Source: Bifiguratus adelaidae (Eukaryota > Mucoromycota > Endogonomycetes > Endogonales). Taken from it: 64,000 nt of DNA. Both the position numbers and the translations under genes were made by a program. The notes under the pieces were generated by a model that saw only the letters and a program-made list of their open reading frames with translations, made no database searches and was not told the origin of the DNA. This document shows positions 38,469 through 51,073 of the stretch, in pieces (positions within the stretch are counted from its first letter, which is position 1; every line of letters begins with the position of its first letter). The stretch spans positions 45,686 to 109,685 of the forward strand of contig MVBO01000040.1 of the NCBI GenBank assembly GCA_002261195.1, read 5' to 3'.

Positions 38469-40446
38469 ATGGATGATTCCGTGTCTTCCACACGCTCACC
38501 ATCTCCCAATACGGCAACTCAACAACCATTGACTGGGGATGCTAGCGCGCATGATATCATGACAGAACTAGCCGATGAACACCCTCGCGCTAAATCCCTT
38601 GATATTCCACGCGATAATGCCATGACAAGTCTAAAGAAGCCAGGTGGCTTCCGTGCTCATTTTCAACAGACCGAAGTAGAAGGCAATCGCAATTTGGAGG
38701 AACTCGAAGGCCGCAAGTCAAAGTCACGTCGTCTGAGCTTGGCGGAAGCCTTAGGATTGCCGCCTCCACGACCTCGCTATAGCCGCTCAAAGTCGGCTGT
38801 GTCGGTTGCTTCCAGTATTTCCTCATACAGTGCATACTATGAACATTTCGCTGGTGGTGATTATCGAACAGAATATGAAGGCGGCCATGGCGATGCTATT
38901 CAACGTCGTCGTCGAAGTGGCGTTACAGAAGCTCAGCGCCGCTCCAGACCTTCAAGCATGGCTGCTCCCAAGTCTCCTAAACACAAGAGTTTCCCTAATT
39001 CCATGGCCAGTTTACGCACTGGTGATGTCGACCAAGGCGACGCGACAATGCACTCAAAAACATTGGTCCAAAAGGACGGTGAGGATGATCTGGAGTCGCA
39101 AGTAACCCCTTCACTGTCTGCAGAGGAAGACGAAGAAGAAGAAGGATCAGAAAAGGATGTCGAATCAGTGACCATAAACCCTCACGGTGTCGGTGCGGCC
39201 AAGGCATTGTTAATGCTATGCAAGGCCTTTGTGGGAACAGGTGTCATGTTTTTGCCACGTGCATTTTACAATGGTGGTATCATCTTTGCGCCAATTTTTA
39301 TGGCCCTCATTGCCAGTATCTGTCTCTTCTCTTTCCGTAGACTTGTCTTGGTCCGTCTCAAGATTGGTGGATCTTTTGGTGAGATGGGAGGGAAGCTCTG
39401 GGCCCAATTGTCAAGTTCTTTGTCTATCTCGCTCTCGTTGTCTCTCAGCTCGGCTTCGTATGCTCGTATCTCATGTTCGTCGCCGACAATGTGTCTCAGC
39501 TCGTCACTGTCTTCTCGCATTGTACGTCCACTGTGCCTCTCCAGTACTTTATCTTTGTGCCCTTGATTGTCCTCATACCCATCGCCTTGGTTCGAAACCT
39601 GGCTCGCCTATCTTGAATGCTCATTGTTGCTGACTTCCTCATCGTCTTTGGTCTGATCTACATTGTCGCCTACGACATCAAAGTCGTCGCAGACCAAGGT
39701 GTCGCCGACATTGCCTTCTTTAATTCCAGCAACTTTGGTCTCTTTATTGGTACAGCCGTTTTCTCCTTTGAAGGCATTGGCCTCGTCTTGCCCATTACCG
39801 ACACCCTCAAAGATTCCAAACAATTCTCCAAAGTTTTAACTATGACCATCATCATTGTCTGTACCATCTTTTGTACCGTTGGCGTACTCAGTTATCTCGC
39901 TTACGGTCCCCAGTTGCAAACAGCTGTCATTCTCAACTTGCCTGCCTTCAGCGGCATGACCCAAGCTATCCAAATCCTCTACACACTCACTATCATCCTC
40001 TCCTCGCCTTTGGTAAGTCACTAGCCCATAACCCTTGCCCAGCTTGCTGAACATTGTTCTAGATGTTGTTTCCAGCTATATCCATCTTGGATCAAGGCAT
40101 TTGGCAAGGCCGCCGTGGTTCTCGCTCCTGGAAAGTCAAGTGGTCCAAGAACGTGTTTCGAGTCTGCGTGGCCATTTTCTGTGCTGCCGTTTCCTATGGT
40201 GTTGGAAGCGACAATCTAGATAAATTTGTCTCACTGGTCGGATCCCTTCTCTGTTGCCCACTACTCTTCCTCTTTCCCGCCATGTTCCATTGGAAGATTT
40301 GCAAGACGCCGTACGAGAAGATTACGAATATCATCTTGTTCTTATGGGGTCTGCTCGCCATGCTTTATACCCTCTATGTGACCATCAATAGCTGGATCCA
40401 TGCCGCTAGCGCCCCGCCAAACCTTGATATTTGCGCTGGCCAATAG
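38469..40446 (+). pseudogene. AVT3/4-type vacuolar amino acid transporter, frame interrupted
   Basis: Amino acid/auxin permease family protein (SLC36/AVT3 group) that would export amino acids from the vacuole. A long Ser/Arg-rich cytosolic N-terminus (about 240 residues) precedes the transmembrane core, which begins ALLMLCKAFVGTGVMFLPRA. The core continues FRRLVLVRLKIGGSFGEMGG and later FIGTAVFSFEGIGLVLPITD and SYLAYGPQLQTAVILNLPAF. After GGKL (39397-39402) the conserved text continues only one base out of frame (GPIVKFFVYLALVVSQLGFV), as if one G were missing from a G run. The same frame then meets TGA at 39614-39616 (ARLS-stop-MLIVADF). Everything else is intact, so this is either a young pseudogene or sequence error. 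Confidence 0.75.
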
Positions 40447-40633
40447 ATATAAGGACTGTAGAATTGTTAAATAGATGAACAAATGTTGATTGTGGAACCA
40501 TTGTCTTGTTCTCAAGCTGTTCTGTGGAGGAGGACTTGTTCGCTAAACTTTCTTTATTTGCTAGGTTGCATCGTAAAATACACTATACAGAGATATTTGA
40601 CAAAATATGCGTTCGTAATGCAACAAAGGTGCC

Positions 40634-43600
40634 TTAGACGTAGAATCTGAAAGAGACATATACGTAAGCGCATTGTCGCGAAACGATAAAGCCAAGGCTT
40701 ACTTTTTGTTGATCAAAAAGATCAAAAGGTTCACATTCACTTCCACTGCACCATCCATCAGTTTCATCACCTTTGTGCCATTGTATTGCACTTGTAGCAA
40801 GTCATTGAACAGAAGTTCGATTTCCGCAGAGGATTTGCCGAGTCCGCCTAAATGGGCTTCGATGCGAACGACACCTGCCTCATCACTGGAGATAACCAAG
40901 GAAATCTTTTCAAAGAACTTGGGGTTCACGTCCGCAAGCTTGAGCAAAACACCACGGTCATACAGCTGCTTTGCGGTGTACTTGTAGGAGCCGAATTTGG
41001 GCACCTTGCCATTGCGCTTGAGTTCGCGGACATGGAAGTACTGTCGAGTGAAGGGCAAGACGAACTTGGTACGGCGGGTGGACTTCGACGATAAGTTCTT
41101 GACGCATGTCTCTAGATAGCTAGAATAACTGTCGCGCTGTCCATTGAGATAACGTCGTTTCTGCTCTAGATCTGCTAACGTTTGCTCCAGGCGCGGAATT
41201 TCAGCCTCCCGTTGGGCACGTAGACGGTTCTTGTTTACGATGGTGGTAGCGATGGAGTTGAGCATGTCTTGGAAATTGTTGTCTCGAGTAACCTTGCCGG
41301 CTTCTTCCAGTACACCAATGTTCCGAAGAGCAAGTCGTTTAAGCAGAACAAATGTCATGACTCGCACTTCGTCAGCGCTCATAAACGATCGTCTACGCGT
41401 TCTTTTTTCACCAGTGGGCGACGATGAGTTGTCTTTTGAGAACTCCGCCAGCCTGATCTCGTCCCAAAGTTCCTCTTCAGCCTCAGAAACGGGCTTCATG
41501 AGGATTTTCAAGAGATCATCGCCAGTTTGCACCTTCATAATGTAAACGATCATGCGCCTGGTTTCCATGAACAACTGCTTCAAAGAATCTGTACCAGCGA
41601 GCGAGGTCTGAGTTCTTGCTTTCAAGAAGAGACTGATTTCGCCGTTAGCCATGACATCGGTGGTTTCCGCATCGTCTGATACCGGGCATGGTCCCAAGTC
41701 GGTTAGTACTTCCCGCAGCTGATCATTATCGCTCAAGTTGAGCGCGTTCATGTGTTGGGAGAGCAACGCGTGCATCTTAAAGATCTCATTGGGTGAAATG
41801 TAGATGGTAGGCTTTTGCGTCTTGGTAAGATCGATGAATGGATCGATGCAAAAGTGTATATCGAGGTCTTCAATGTCGAGTACTTGATTAAACCATGTCC
41901 CAAAGCGGTCAACGGCATGACTAACATAGTCATTGAGAGGATAGAGATAGAGGTCCTCCTCGTCAAATGATCGGCCAGTGGAGATCTGTTGAAGCATCTT
42001 GGCAATCTTGCCAAGGTTTTCCCGCTTGTCTTGAGGAACATCCATCTCTACAACATTCCAAACATCAGGTGCACTAGAGACACGTTAGTGCTAAACAATG
42101 ATTAAATTAGCAACTTACATGATGGCTGGACTCAAATACTTGTAGTAAAGGTAATAGCATACCACTCGCTTAATGTTCTCCTCGGACTCGGATTGAAAGT
42201 TTTCTTGAAGTGCCTTCACCAATTCCTTGGCAATGAAACGTACGCCGAATGGCATTTCATTCAGGCTTTGTAATATGGCGGTCAAGAAATCTTCGGTCTT
42301 CCGACGTAGTGTCTGCAAGTTCTTGATGAAGGTGGATCTCGTTGGTTTGTACGCCATCGCTTGTTGTGGGTTTACTTCAAATGGCCGATCGGGAGTTTTG
42401 CCAGTGCGGGATTCCTCATCTTGGTACGCCGCCTTATAGATACTGACAGGATTTGTTTCAAGGCTTAGAAAATCGTCAGTAATGACTTTGGTCACCAGCT
42501 CTCCAAACGTGTCCCTCAAGTATCTTTGCTCTTTGACTCCGCGGTTCACCTGGAAGCCGAGCTTGATAAAGATGTAATTGCCTTTGAGGAACTCTTGAAT
42601 GGAGTCTGCTGCCTTGACTTCCTCCCAGATGCAACTGCGGAACAATTTAAGCATCAAATATTCTTCTCGGGCATCTTGAGCGTAGCCGAATAGAGTCAAA
42701 ATGACATTTTCTGCCATTTTGCGATGTTTGTCTGATAGTCCATGCGGTCCATTGATAACGAAAAGCAATCGTGAGAGGTATTGTGGCTCAGTTTGCAGAA
42801 GATAGAAGAGTTGCTGGTATAATTCGAGCCTATTCCGCGTTTCCTTGTCCAGCGCTTTGAGGTTATAGGGACTTTGGCCGTGCTGATTCGTCCCAGATGC
42901 CAGGATTTGCGACATTCGTCGTCGTTGGGTAGAGTTCATTTTCTTGGAAGCACGGAGGACCTCATCGAGCGTGATTTTGTTTCGGACCAATAGAGCGATT
43001 TTGATGTCAAGATTGCTCAGGTGAGCTTCGATCTGACTGTCTTCACGAATATGCTTGATGACAATTTGTCGCAACCTTTCAATTTCCACTTCGAGATCAA
43101 AGTCGACATTATTATCATCGAGGAGATGGATAAAGTTCTTTACAGTATCGATACTTGGGTTCCTATCGCTGTCTGTTGCGAAAGGATATGTTAATGGCAT
43201 TCGAAATACAGCGGGCCAAGATACTTGCTCAGCTTTCTGAATGCGTCATCCGATACACGGGTAGTGTGAAATCGATGTAGCTTGACGTTTCGCTCGGCTT
43301 CCTGGCGAGATCGTTTGAGCATGGTGTCGTATTGCTTCCGAGCTAAATAGCCTTGCGCAAGTGCTTGCAGACGCGAAGCCCAATCATGCAGAGAGTCCAG
43401 CTCTTCCACCATCTCGTCGAAGGCTCGTCGTGTCAGCACGCCACGGCACTGCGCTTGCATCTGGACGAAGATAGATTCAAAGTCTTCCATGCGGATTTGA
43501 TGGTCCGTATGAGCACGACGTGCAAGTGCGCCACGCGCTTGCGCTTGTACATTGGCCAGGAACAATTTGGGGGCTGTCATGTGCGCCCTTTGGACTTGCT

Positions 43601-44866
43601 GGAACGACTTCCGATGATTGTAGCCTCTGACGATAGCTTGCGCCTTGCGTACTCTCTCAAGATTTTCTGGCAGGCTATAGTAAGCTAAAGAATGGTTAGC
43701 TCCACCGCAGCCATTCAGCCTTTTGCATACCCATCGGATCGTACAAAATTTCGGGAGTAGCTGGTGTCTGTGGAACTGAGAAATCTGATATTTCCGAGCC
43801 ATAGTCGTCGTTTGTGCTAGCGAGTCCATCGTTATCTTCATTTCCATCATCACCTAGCTCCCTGTGTAGAGAGTAGCCCACAGTACTGAAGTTTGGCATG
43901 GACACTCCTGCTTGATCTAATCCTCTTTGTGTCGCAGAAAGTTCCTCGTCTGTCGTGATCGGATGAGATGAATTGACATCGAATTCCAAAGTTCCTCACC
44001 TGTGAACACCAACCGACCCACAAGATTCTTGATCTTTGGTGCCACATCGAGCCTTTCGAGCAAATGACTTGTATCACATGAGCCACCCAGTCCAGCGTAG
44101 AACTTTAGGACTTACCTTAGTGCGTGAATACAATAGACGACTCGTGGAATATTCTTCTTGTCATACAAGTCGACAAACTCGAACCAAAATATCTATAATG
44201 AACCGAAATGAGACCTGGCGCCAGCGTTGGTCAGGAACACATTACCTTTGGGAGTTTTACTTGTTCCAAGACAGCAAAAAACATGTGATAGTTGTCAGAG
44301 TGTCTGAACTGTAGCTTTTCACCCTGCATTGCAACCACATGAGCATCGGTTTTATAGCGATGTATACACTGACCATAAAGATACGCTTTTTGGCGACATC
44401 CGGTGCCACCCATTTTGCAAGCTTGGCTAGCACGATGCCATTCCTCATCGACTCTTCTAGCTCAACGATGGGCGGAATATGCTCGTTGATGCAGGATTCT
44501 ATCCAACTATGCACGCATGAAGATTAGTTGCGGTAAAACGTTGAGTTTCCTCACTCTTTAGCTTCACCAATGTGACAAAGATACTCGTATGCTTGCAGGT
44601 TGGTTCTTTGCTTATCCATCCAGTTGCGAGAGTGGAAGAGGTCTTTCTGGGCCTGAGGATGAGTGTCGTCTCGGCGAAGCCTGATCCGGCCATGTAGACC
44701 TAGAAACCACTCAGTACTGATACACAATGCAGTATATGACCAGACGTATCCTACCTCCAACTTCCTCGGCTTCGTCAGTGATAGTCGGTATGTACAAACT
44801 CGAGAAGTCATTTGCAGTTGTGTACGTTGACAACCGTTTTAGCGGTGTGGAGGTGACCTTCGACAT
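40634..44866 (-). CDS. Ras GTPase-activating-like protein (IQGAP; Rng2/Iqg1 type)
   Basis: Scaffold for the cytokinetic actin ring. The N-terminal calponin-homology domain reads YEYLCHIGEAKEWIESCINE, PPIVELEESMRNGIVLAKLA, FRHSDNYHMFFAVL and IPRVVYCIHALS. Next come about four IQ-like calmodulin-binding repeats (AIVRGYNHRK, QAQARGALARRA, QAQCRGVLTRRA, QALAQGYLARKQY). A GAP-related domain follows (LLRTEP-like LLQTEPQYLSRLLF, VCYYLYYKYLSPAIM), then the RasGAP C-terminal domain. The start is 44866 (MSKVTSTPLKRLSTYTTAND). The long 3' frame appears to stop at 40699, but a consensus intron there (gtaagc...tttcag) restores the family ending NKKFYV and moves the stop to 40634. About 1,230 residues; many exons. 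Confidence 0.94.
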
Positions 44867-46154
44867 GACAGGGTAGTGTTGGATAGCGCGGTCTGCTGGT
44901 AGAGGGTGAGATATACAAGGTGTACGGTGAGCTGCAGACGCAACGTCAAGTAAACTTGATCGGACGCTATTGGCAAAAACGAAATCGAAAGGAAGAAAAG
45001 CTTGACAAAGAAGGTGAAAGATGCGTTCGATACCCACAGAGAGGAGCTCAACGCCTTGATGTTACTTCCAAATATGGACCTTGAACAACAACCCTGCAAG
45101 GTGCAGAGAGACGTAATGAGATGGACCTTGTCTCCCACCAACCGCGTCCTTTTGCAGTTTCTAAAAGAGGCAATGTTTTTATTGAGCCTCAAAAGGCAAG
45201 TGTGCACGTGACTTCGCGAAAGCCGCAGGATAAACATGAAAGCGAAGGTTCCCAACAAGAACGCTCGGATGTGTCAGCTGATATGTATTGATGAATGCCT
45301 AAAGTGACTCGAGATCGAACATGTCGATTGTCCTGGTGAAGAACTTTGGCAGAATAGACTTGTGCGGCGAGTGTTTCAACTGAGGTGTTCTTTCATACGT
45401 CAGCCTATTGGCATTGACGGTGCTACTTGTGGGGAGATTCTTGTCATTATCCCTCTAAAAATTGACCCAAAGTACGACTTCACACGAATCGGACAGCTTA
45501 TTGCACCGAAAATCGAACCGGAAGTAATTCTCTCTTTACTCAGTGATGCTCTCCATACCAGCTGCATCCAGACCTCCAATTTTTACATCAGGCAACCTTA
45601 AAGCACAAAGACACTCGGCACTTATAACTTACGCTGAGAATATTTGAAAGCAACTTCGACAATTCCGAATCACTGACATGTTCGGATGGGAAACAGTTCA
45701 GTAAGTTTGAGCTGGATCGACAGGAAATAAGGAAACGGCAAGGTTGCTACAACGCCATCGCACGTCAGGATCTCGGATTGAACCTTGTTCAGACTCTTGC
45801 CATTGCAAACTTGAGGTTATCAGCGAAAGAGTACAAAGGTTGTCCGTCTTCGAATAGCAAGGGTCGCAACCGGAGGAGCCAAGTCAAAAGATCATATCAA
45901 CACGCTGTATAATTATCCAAACATGCTGTCAGTACCATAAAATCTAGCAATTCCCATGTGCAAATGATTAGCTACTTACATTATGCCAGCAGGTGGTATG
46001 ACCTGTCGGGACGACACAATGGAAGCTCCCCTTCCCCAGATTTTGCAATTTCCTTATTTGGACTGTATCACAAGGCGGCGAAAAGTTCGTCCCAGGAGTT
46101 CTCACTTCAGGGTGAACAGACTGCAACCTTGTGCTGGCAAGCGTTCCGTCCGTC
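44867..46154. other. Long intergenic region, no supported gene
   Basis: About 1.3 kb between divergent IQGAP and the F-box gene. Frames of 60-140 codons occur on both strands, but none shows motif content or fits adjoining splice sites, and conceptual translation of 45290-45900 is broken by stops in all plus frames. It should contain both promoters. Confidence 0.5.
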
Positions 46155-47768
46155 ATGGCGACCGTTGGAGATGCAAAGAACAATAACCGTCATCCACTAT
46201 GTCACGCTCCACTGGTCATTAGGGGGATTGCGTCTTACCTCAACGACACCGACCTCATTGCATTCTCACAGACCTGCCGAATGGTGCACTTTCACACTTC
46301 CACTCCCTTTTGGCATACTCTGGAAATACACTCCAAGGCTTACATGCAAAGTCTTCTGGATATACTGGACCGTAGCCGTCAATGTCCTGGTTGCTTTGAC
46401 CATCGACAATATATCAGTAGCGTACAGACAAGTACGTCGCGTATGTCTCAAGTGACACTGGAACAGTGGCTACAATTCTGTACGCTGGCTCCATCCATTG
46501 CCCATCTGTCGCTTCATCGATTTTTCTCTGAGGAATGTGGTTATACCGTGGGTACTCTTTGCGGCAACAAAATAAGGCATCTGCTATTGGAAGATATCTT
46601 CGGCACCGTCTCCTCGAGAACACTTGAGCGTTTTACGGCGTTGCGATCCTTCACATACACCCATACATATTCTGGAGTAATGTCAGACGATGCCGTGCAA
46701 GTTTTGGTGGAAAACAATCACTGCACACTGATCACCTTGGAGCTTCGTTGCGAAAGGTTATCAGACTTGTCCATCAAGTACATTTGCCGACTATTCGCTC
46801 CGCGACCCATCTTGAACAACACATTCACCTCCACCACCCTGCGCCACTTAACCTTGGATATCACGCCGCAAATGTCACCGAATATTGTCCGCCAACTTGC
46901 TCAGCAAGCACACAGCTTACAAACATTGACACTTCGCATGCGGTCTTCCAACCCATTTTCACCATCGGCTATGGATCTCGCTATTGCAGACTTGGTCAAT
47001 AGCAATGCAAGTACACTGAATTCGCTCGCGCTTTCGCGATTTCCTCTACTTGATAGCACTCTGCAAGCTCTGAAAGCCGTAGACAACTTTGACCCTTTTC
47101 CCATGAAAGCACCCTCCTTCATTACATCACAACTCCCTCCCACTCCTCCTTACTCGCCCGACACGCTGAGCTTGAGGTCCGGCTACTTTTCGGACGCGCC
47201 TAGACTCATATTTCCTCATCTGTCGCAGTTGTCACTATGCTATATGAACGACTTGCGGCCCGGACAACTCATTCAGCTTCTTGAAATACTGGGTCCGCAA
47301 CTATACCGACTGACCCTGTGCGCCCTGGATGCACTTGTGGATGACCATATCAAAAGATCCCTTAAACCTTGTCGCAACCTTCGCGAACTCGTTCTGGAGG
47401 AATTACATCAATTTTCAGGCGAGCATGGCTGGCTCGCCGATCTGCTCAAAGACATGTCGCCCTGTCACTTGTACATTCGAAATTGCGGCAGCAAAAATTG
47501 GCGCCTAAGTTCCGTGGTGGAGCAACTGAGTCGGTACTCGGTAGGACAATTCCGGTTCACGGGATGCGGATGCTTACAATGCGGTATGACGGGGTACCCT
47601 GTCATTTGCACACCGACCAAAGGCATCACTAGTACACGCAAACCTATCAATCGATCGGTCAACATAGAGACGATCTTGCAAGAACGAGGATGGCTGCCTA
47701 GTCTGGTGCCCTTTGATGTCAAATGGCTCAACAAGGTGTCGAGACGACTGGAATTCGTGGGTTATTAA
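46155..47768 (+). CDS. F-box / leucine-rich-repeat-like protein
   Basis: A single exon of 537 codons. The N-terminal F-box-like segment (LVIRGIASYLNDTDLIAFSQ, then TCRMVHFHTSTPFWHTLEIH) would bind SKP1. The rest is a leucine-rich solenoid with repeats such as LRHLTLDITPQM, LQTLTLRMRSS, LNSLALSRFP, LSQLSLCYMND and LYRLTLCALDALV, which would select a substrate for SCF ubiquitin ligase. A Cys-rich patch near the C-terminus (GCGCLQCG) is unusual. The open frame extends upstream only to a GTG, so I chose the first ATG. The specific target cannot be inferred. Confidence 0.82.
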   Translation: MATVGDAKNNNRHPLCHAPLVIRGIASYLNDTDLIAFSQTCRMVHFHTSTPFWHTLEIHSKAYMQSLLDILDRSRQCPGCFDHRQYISSVQTSTSRMSQVTLEQWLQFCTLAPSIAHLSLHRFFSEECGYTVGTLCGNKIRHLLLEDIFGTVSSRTLERFTALRSFTYTHTYSGVMSDDAVQVLVENNHCTLITLELRCERLSDLSIKYICRLFAPRPILNNTFTSTTLRHLTLDITPQMSPNIVRQLAQQAHSLQTLTLRMRSSNPFSPSAMDLAIADLVNSNASTLNSLALSRFPLLDSTLQALKAVDNFDPFPMKAPSFITSQLPPTPPYSPDTLSLRSGYFSDAPRLIFPHLSQLSLCYMNDLRPGQLIQLLEILGPQLYRLTLCALDALVDDHIKRSLKPCRNLRELVLEELHQFSGEHGWLADLLKDMSPCHLYIRNCGSKNWRLSSVVEQLSRYSVGQFRFTGCGCLQCGMTGYPVICTPTKGITSTRKPINRSVNIETILQERGWLPSLVPFDVKWLNKVSRRLEFVGY

Positions 47769-47861
47769 GACCTTTGCGCCGCCCTGTATAATAGTCAGAG
47801 TAAAATGTATACATTTTATAATGCTACCTTTGGTCTATTGAACAAGCGAATACATCCTGTT

Positions 47862-50713
47862 TCAAACAACCGACGGAGGCTTCGGCATGACATACATGAA
47901 CTTTTTGCCATGCGTGGATAATCCACCGCTATCCCGAACAAGGGGTATCTTCTTGACGCCTTTCTCGTTGCAGCTCAATATGGCCAAGTTCAACCGTACA
48001 GCCAATCGGAACTCGAAATCGTAGTTGCTAAACCGCTGAGCGGACTCCCATAGCTGACGAGCCTTTTGCTTCTTGTCCAAGCACCAAGTAGTGACACCGG
48101 CTTGCCATAGAGCGAACGGTACCACCCACTTGTCGTTGTTGATGTGAGCGCGATGATCGAAAATCCAGTTGAGATTGATGATGCTTTGTTGATATTGGTG
48201 GAGAGCGTTCAAAATGGCTGATTTGATGAGAAGTAACACGGCCCTTTGGTTGAAGTAGTCAGGAGTGGGCACTTGAGGCTGGATCTCGTGCAGTCGGACT
48301 TCGTATTCGCTTTTCTCACGCAATAATATAGCGTTCAGCTTCTCATCTACAACCTTGAGACATGTTTCGAGCTCCGCGCCACTCATAAATTCATACGCAT
48401 TGTCGATACATAGTAGCTCCAGCGCAGGGGCTATGATGTCCATGTCTTTGTAGCCCTTTTGATGGAAGAATTCCAATTTTCGCGACACGTAGCGTTCCAC
48501 ATTGTACCAGGACGTCTCCTTTTCTTCCAACATTGTCTTAACCTCCGCAAACATGAGAATGGCCTCCGACGTACGTCCCTGCATTGCTAGACAGGCCGCG
48601 CTTTGATATTTACAAAATGGTGTCGACCAGTAGCCATCGGTAGCGAGCGTGTCGAACATGGTTGCCGCAGTCTGCCAGTTGAGGCTAATGGTGCAATTTT
48701 GGGCAATCTGGTAGTCATTCGCTTGTCTGATTTCGATAGATGCCCATTCTTGCTCAGCAATCTCACTCGAGAAAAGGTAGGATTGTGTGGATAGTTCAAT
48801 GTTTTTCGCAATACGTGACGTGCTTCCGGCGAAGTATAGGAAGAAGGCCGAGTTTTCGTAGTGTTCCTGTGCGTCAAGCAGGGTCTCGATGGCAGGTTCC
48901 GTAAAGGTAGAAGCAAGTATTTGCGGTGCCGCCAAGGTAAGATGAGTATAGTAGGCCAGGAGACTACGATGGAGATAAGGACAGAATTCTAAAGCAATGG
49001 TTCAACTTACGCCATGGAGGCGAGGGGAGATCTCACACGTCTGCTTTCAAGGCAGAGTTTGAGGAGAGCGAGGCCCAGTTGGCGATCCGCCTTCCACCCT
49101 ATTGCCGATGCAAGACTACTGACATTGAGGGGCATGAGCGAGAGAAGAAGGTGGATTGCGCCGATGCTACGAATGGTTCAATGTCAATCGCTGCCCGACA
49201 AAAAGTGCCTTCACATATGCTTACCCAAATTGAATGCCTGACACCGTGTCGGCATCAATGTACTCATGATAGCTCTGCCCCATCCGTTTGTATTCCTTCC
49301 ACACATACGCATAACTATTGTAGGCGCGGCGTAAGTTAAAGCCACACTTGAGGTAGCCGTTAATGGTATCACTCGAATATTGCAGCATGCCCAACAACAT
49401 GCTACACTCGGCTTTGATGATGTGCGCACGTAAAATGCCGTTTGAAAGGAATGCACGTCGCTCCAGGCGTCGCTGAGTGTCGGTAAGTGGAGGTGGGGAC
49501 TGTGGTAAGCCTGCGGCAGTCGATGGGGTAAAGTAAGCGCCAATGTTCTGTACGTAGTCGCTCACTTTCTCTGTAATGGACTGTTTCGGTGTGGCTGCTT
49601 GAATTTGAGCGGAAGCATGACTAAGCGCTGACTCAAGCATGTCCATTGCCAGCGTTACGTCCTTCTCATGGTAAGTCTGTCGAAAGCATAAGTATTGGGA
49701 CCTGGCGGTGTCGTCAAAGTCTCACCAGAATAGCTAGGGATGCGAGCTAGTGAGTCATTACTGAAAGCAGAAGGGGGATTGCAATCATACCTTTTACAAA
49801 CACCATAAAGCCGAGGCAAAGAGCTGGTAATGGATCACTTGCAGAAGAGTTAGATCCACGTTCGAACCGGATAATTGCGTACTTACTTCTTTGCTTCCTT
49901 TTCAAACACTGCCTTGGCTTGGTGGAATCGATTGTTGAAGAAATCGTTCATGCCTTCGACAATGTAGGCATCTGAGCAAAGATGCTGTGAGTATTCGGTA
50001 ATTCAAATGACTTAAAGAGGATTACCTGCTTCTTCTTGTTCACGAGCAGTCTTGATATTCGGTGGGATATTCTTGATGTCAATAGAATTTGCGTTCATTG
50101 ATCCAACAGAAGAGAAGCCATCTCCATTTGCGGACAAGGAAGAGAAGCTAAGAGGCTGCGCATATTCCCGAGTCGTGTTAGCTGCGTACCCATTCGCCTT
50201 GTGTTCTGCTGGCTCTTCCATATGATCAGACCCCTGCATATCATGCACTTCAACCTCCTCCTCGTGTACAAGATCGCTTTCGGTCGGCGGAATGAACTCA
50301 GGAAGCGAGAGTTCACTATCCTCGCTATGCCGACGTTCGAGCGTAATGACTGCTACATTCTCCTCCTTCGGCGAGTCATCATTTGCGTCAAACAGTGCCT
50401 CCCCAGCAGTGGCTGTCATATCTGCGAGTGATAGATGGTGCTGCTCCTGCCCTGATCTAGCATTTCCACGTTTTCCTGCCACTATAAAGTGCTCCAGTTC
50501 AGAATTGACTGCCTTGTCTAGAGCGTCTTGTTCTTTCTCCGGAACCTTTGCCTTATTGCCCTCCGAACTTTGTTTGGCGAACTCCTTCGACTCGGCCTTT
50601 GTGTCGTCCCGCTCCTTCTCTTCGGTGGAGTGAAAAGACTGCTCAGAGTCTACGCTTTTGGTGTCTTCAGCATCTTGAGGCACTACCTCTGCCCAGGGAT
50701 TAAGCGTCTCCAT
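47862..50713 (-). CDS. IML2: IML2/TTC39-family TPR protein
   Basis: Member of the Iml2/TTC39 (DUF3808) family, mitochondrial outer-membrane-associated proteins linked in yeast to inclusion-body clearance. The first exon (from 50713) encodes about 230 acidic, probably disordered residues (METLNPWAEVVPQDAEDTKS). Short exons then give FFNNRFHQAKAVFEKEA-like text. The family core follows: RRAFLSNGILRAHIIKAECS, GYLKCGFNLRRAYNSY, SALF-type helices and the long 3' exon with NWQTAATMFDTLATDGYWS and FCKYQSAACLAMQGRTSEA. It ends KKFMYVMPKPPSVV. About 780 residues. The start faces the promoter of the decayed dehydrogenase. Confidence 0.86.
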
Positions 50714-51026
50714 CGCAAGCAGAGCAAGAGGCCAACGGCGTCAAGAACCCCGCACTAAAAGGCGCCAGTGTAACACAAGGCCAAAAGCATGTGAAGCTGA
50801 CGTCGATCTTATTGTGCGCAAATTGGGAGCCATTGGCGGTGGCATGTGAGCTCATCTCCATTCGCTCTTTGGACCACGGTGAGTGGCAATGCATCTCGGT
50901 GGTGTGGCCATGGATACCTCAACGTGAACCACTTTCGCAACAATGTTGAAGCGCGTATTTGTCAGACGACCATATATGGTAAAGCGGCTGGAAGCGGATT
51001 GGAACCACACACACCTCGTCCATTGT

Positions 51027-51034
51027 TATATAAG
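51027..51034 (+). promoter_or_regulatory. TATA box of the decayed dehydrogenase
   Basis: TATATAAG lies 40 bp upstream of the fossil's ATG at 51074, an appropriate spacing for a fungal core promoter, so the promoter has survived longer than the frame. Confidence 0.5.
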
Positions 51035-51073
51035 GTGGACACAAAGATCAATTGCACATTGGTTGCATCCATC

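Noticed and set aside
39614-39616. Programmed readthrough or recoding of TGA in the AVT-like transporter
   Set aside because: A separate frame slip lies 210 bp upstream and there is no selenoprotein or readthrough context; damage or sequence error is simpler.
40699-40701. TAA as the true IQGAP stop
   Set aside because: A consensus intron begins 1-2 nt before it and restores the conserved NKKFYV ending in frame.
44839-45258. Minus-strand frame of 139 codons upstream of IQGAP
   Set aside because: Composition (runs of F/L/S/R) looks like chance; it overlaps the IQGAP start exon in another frame and has no family signal.
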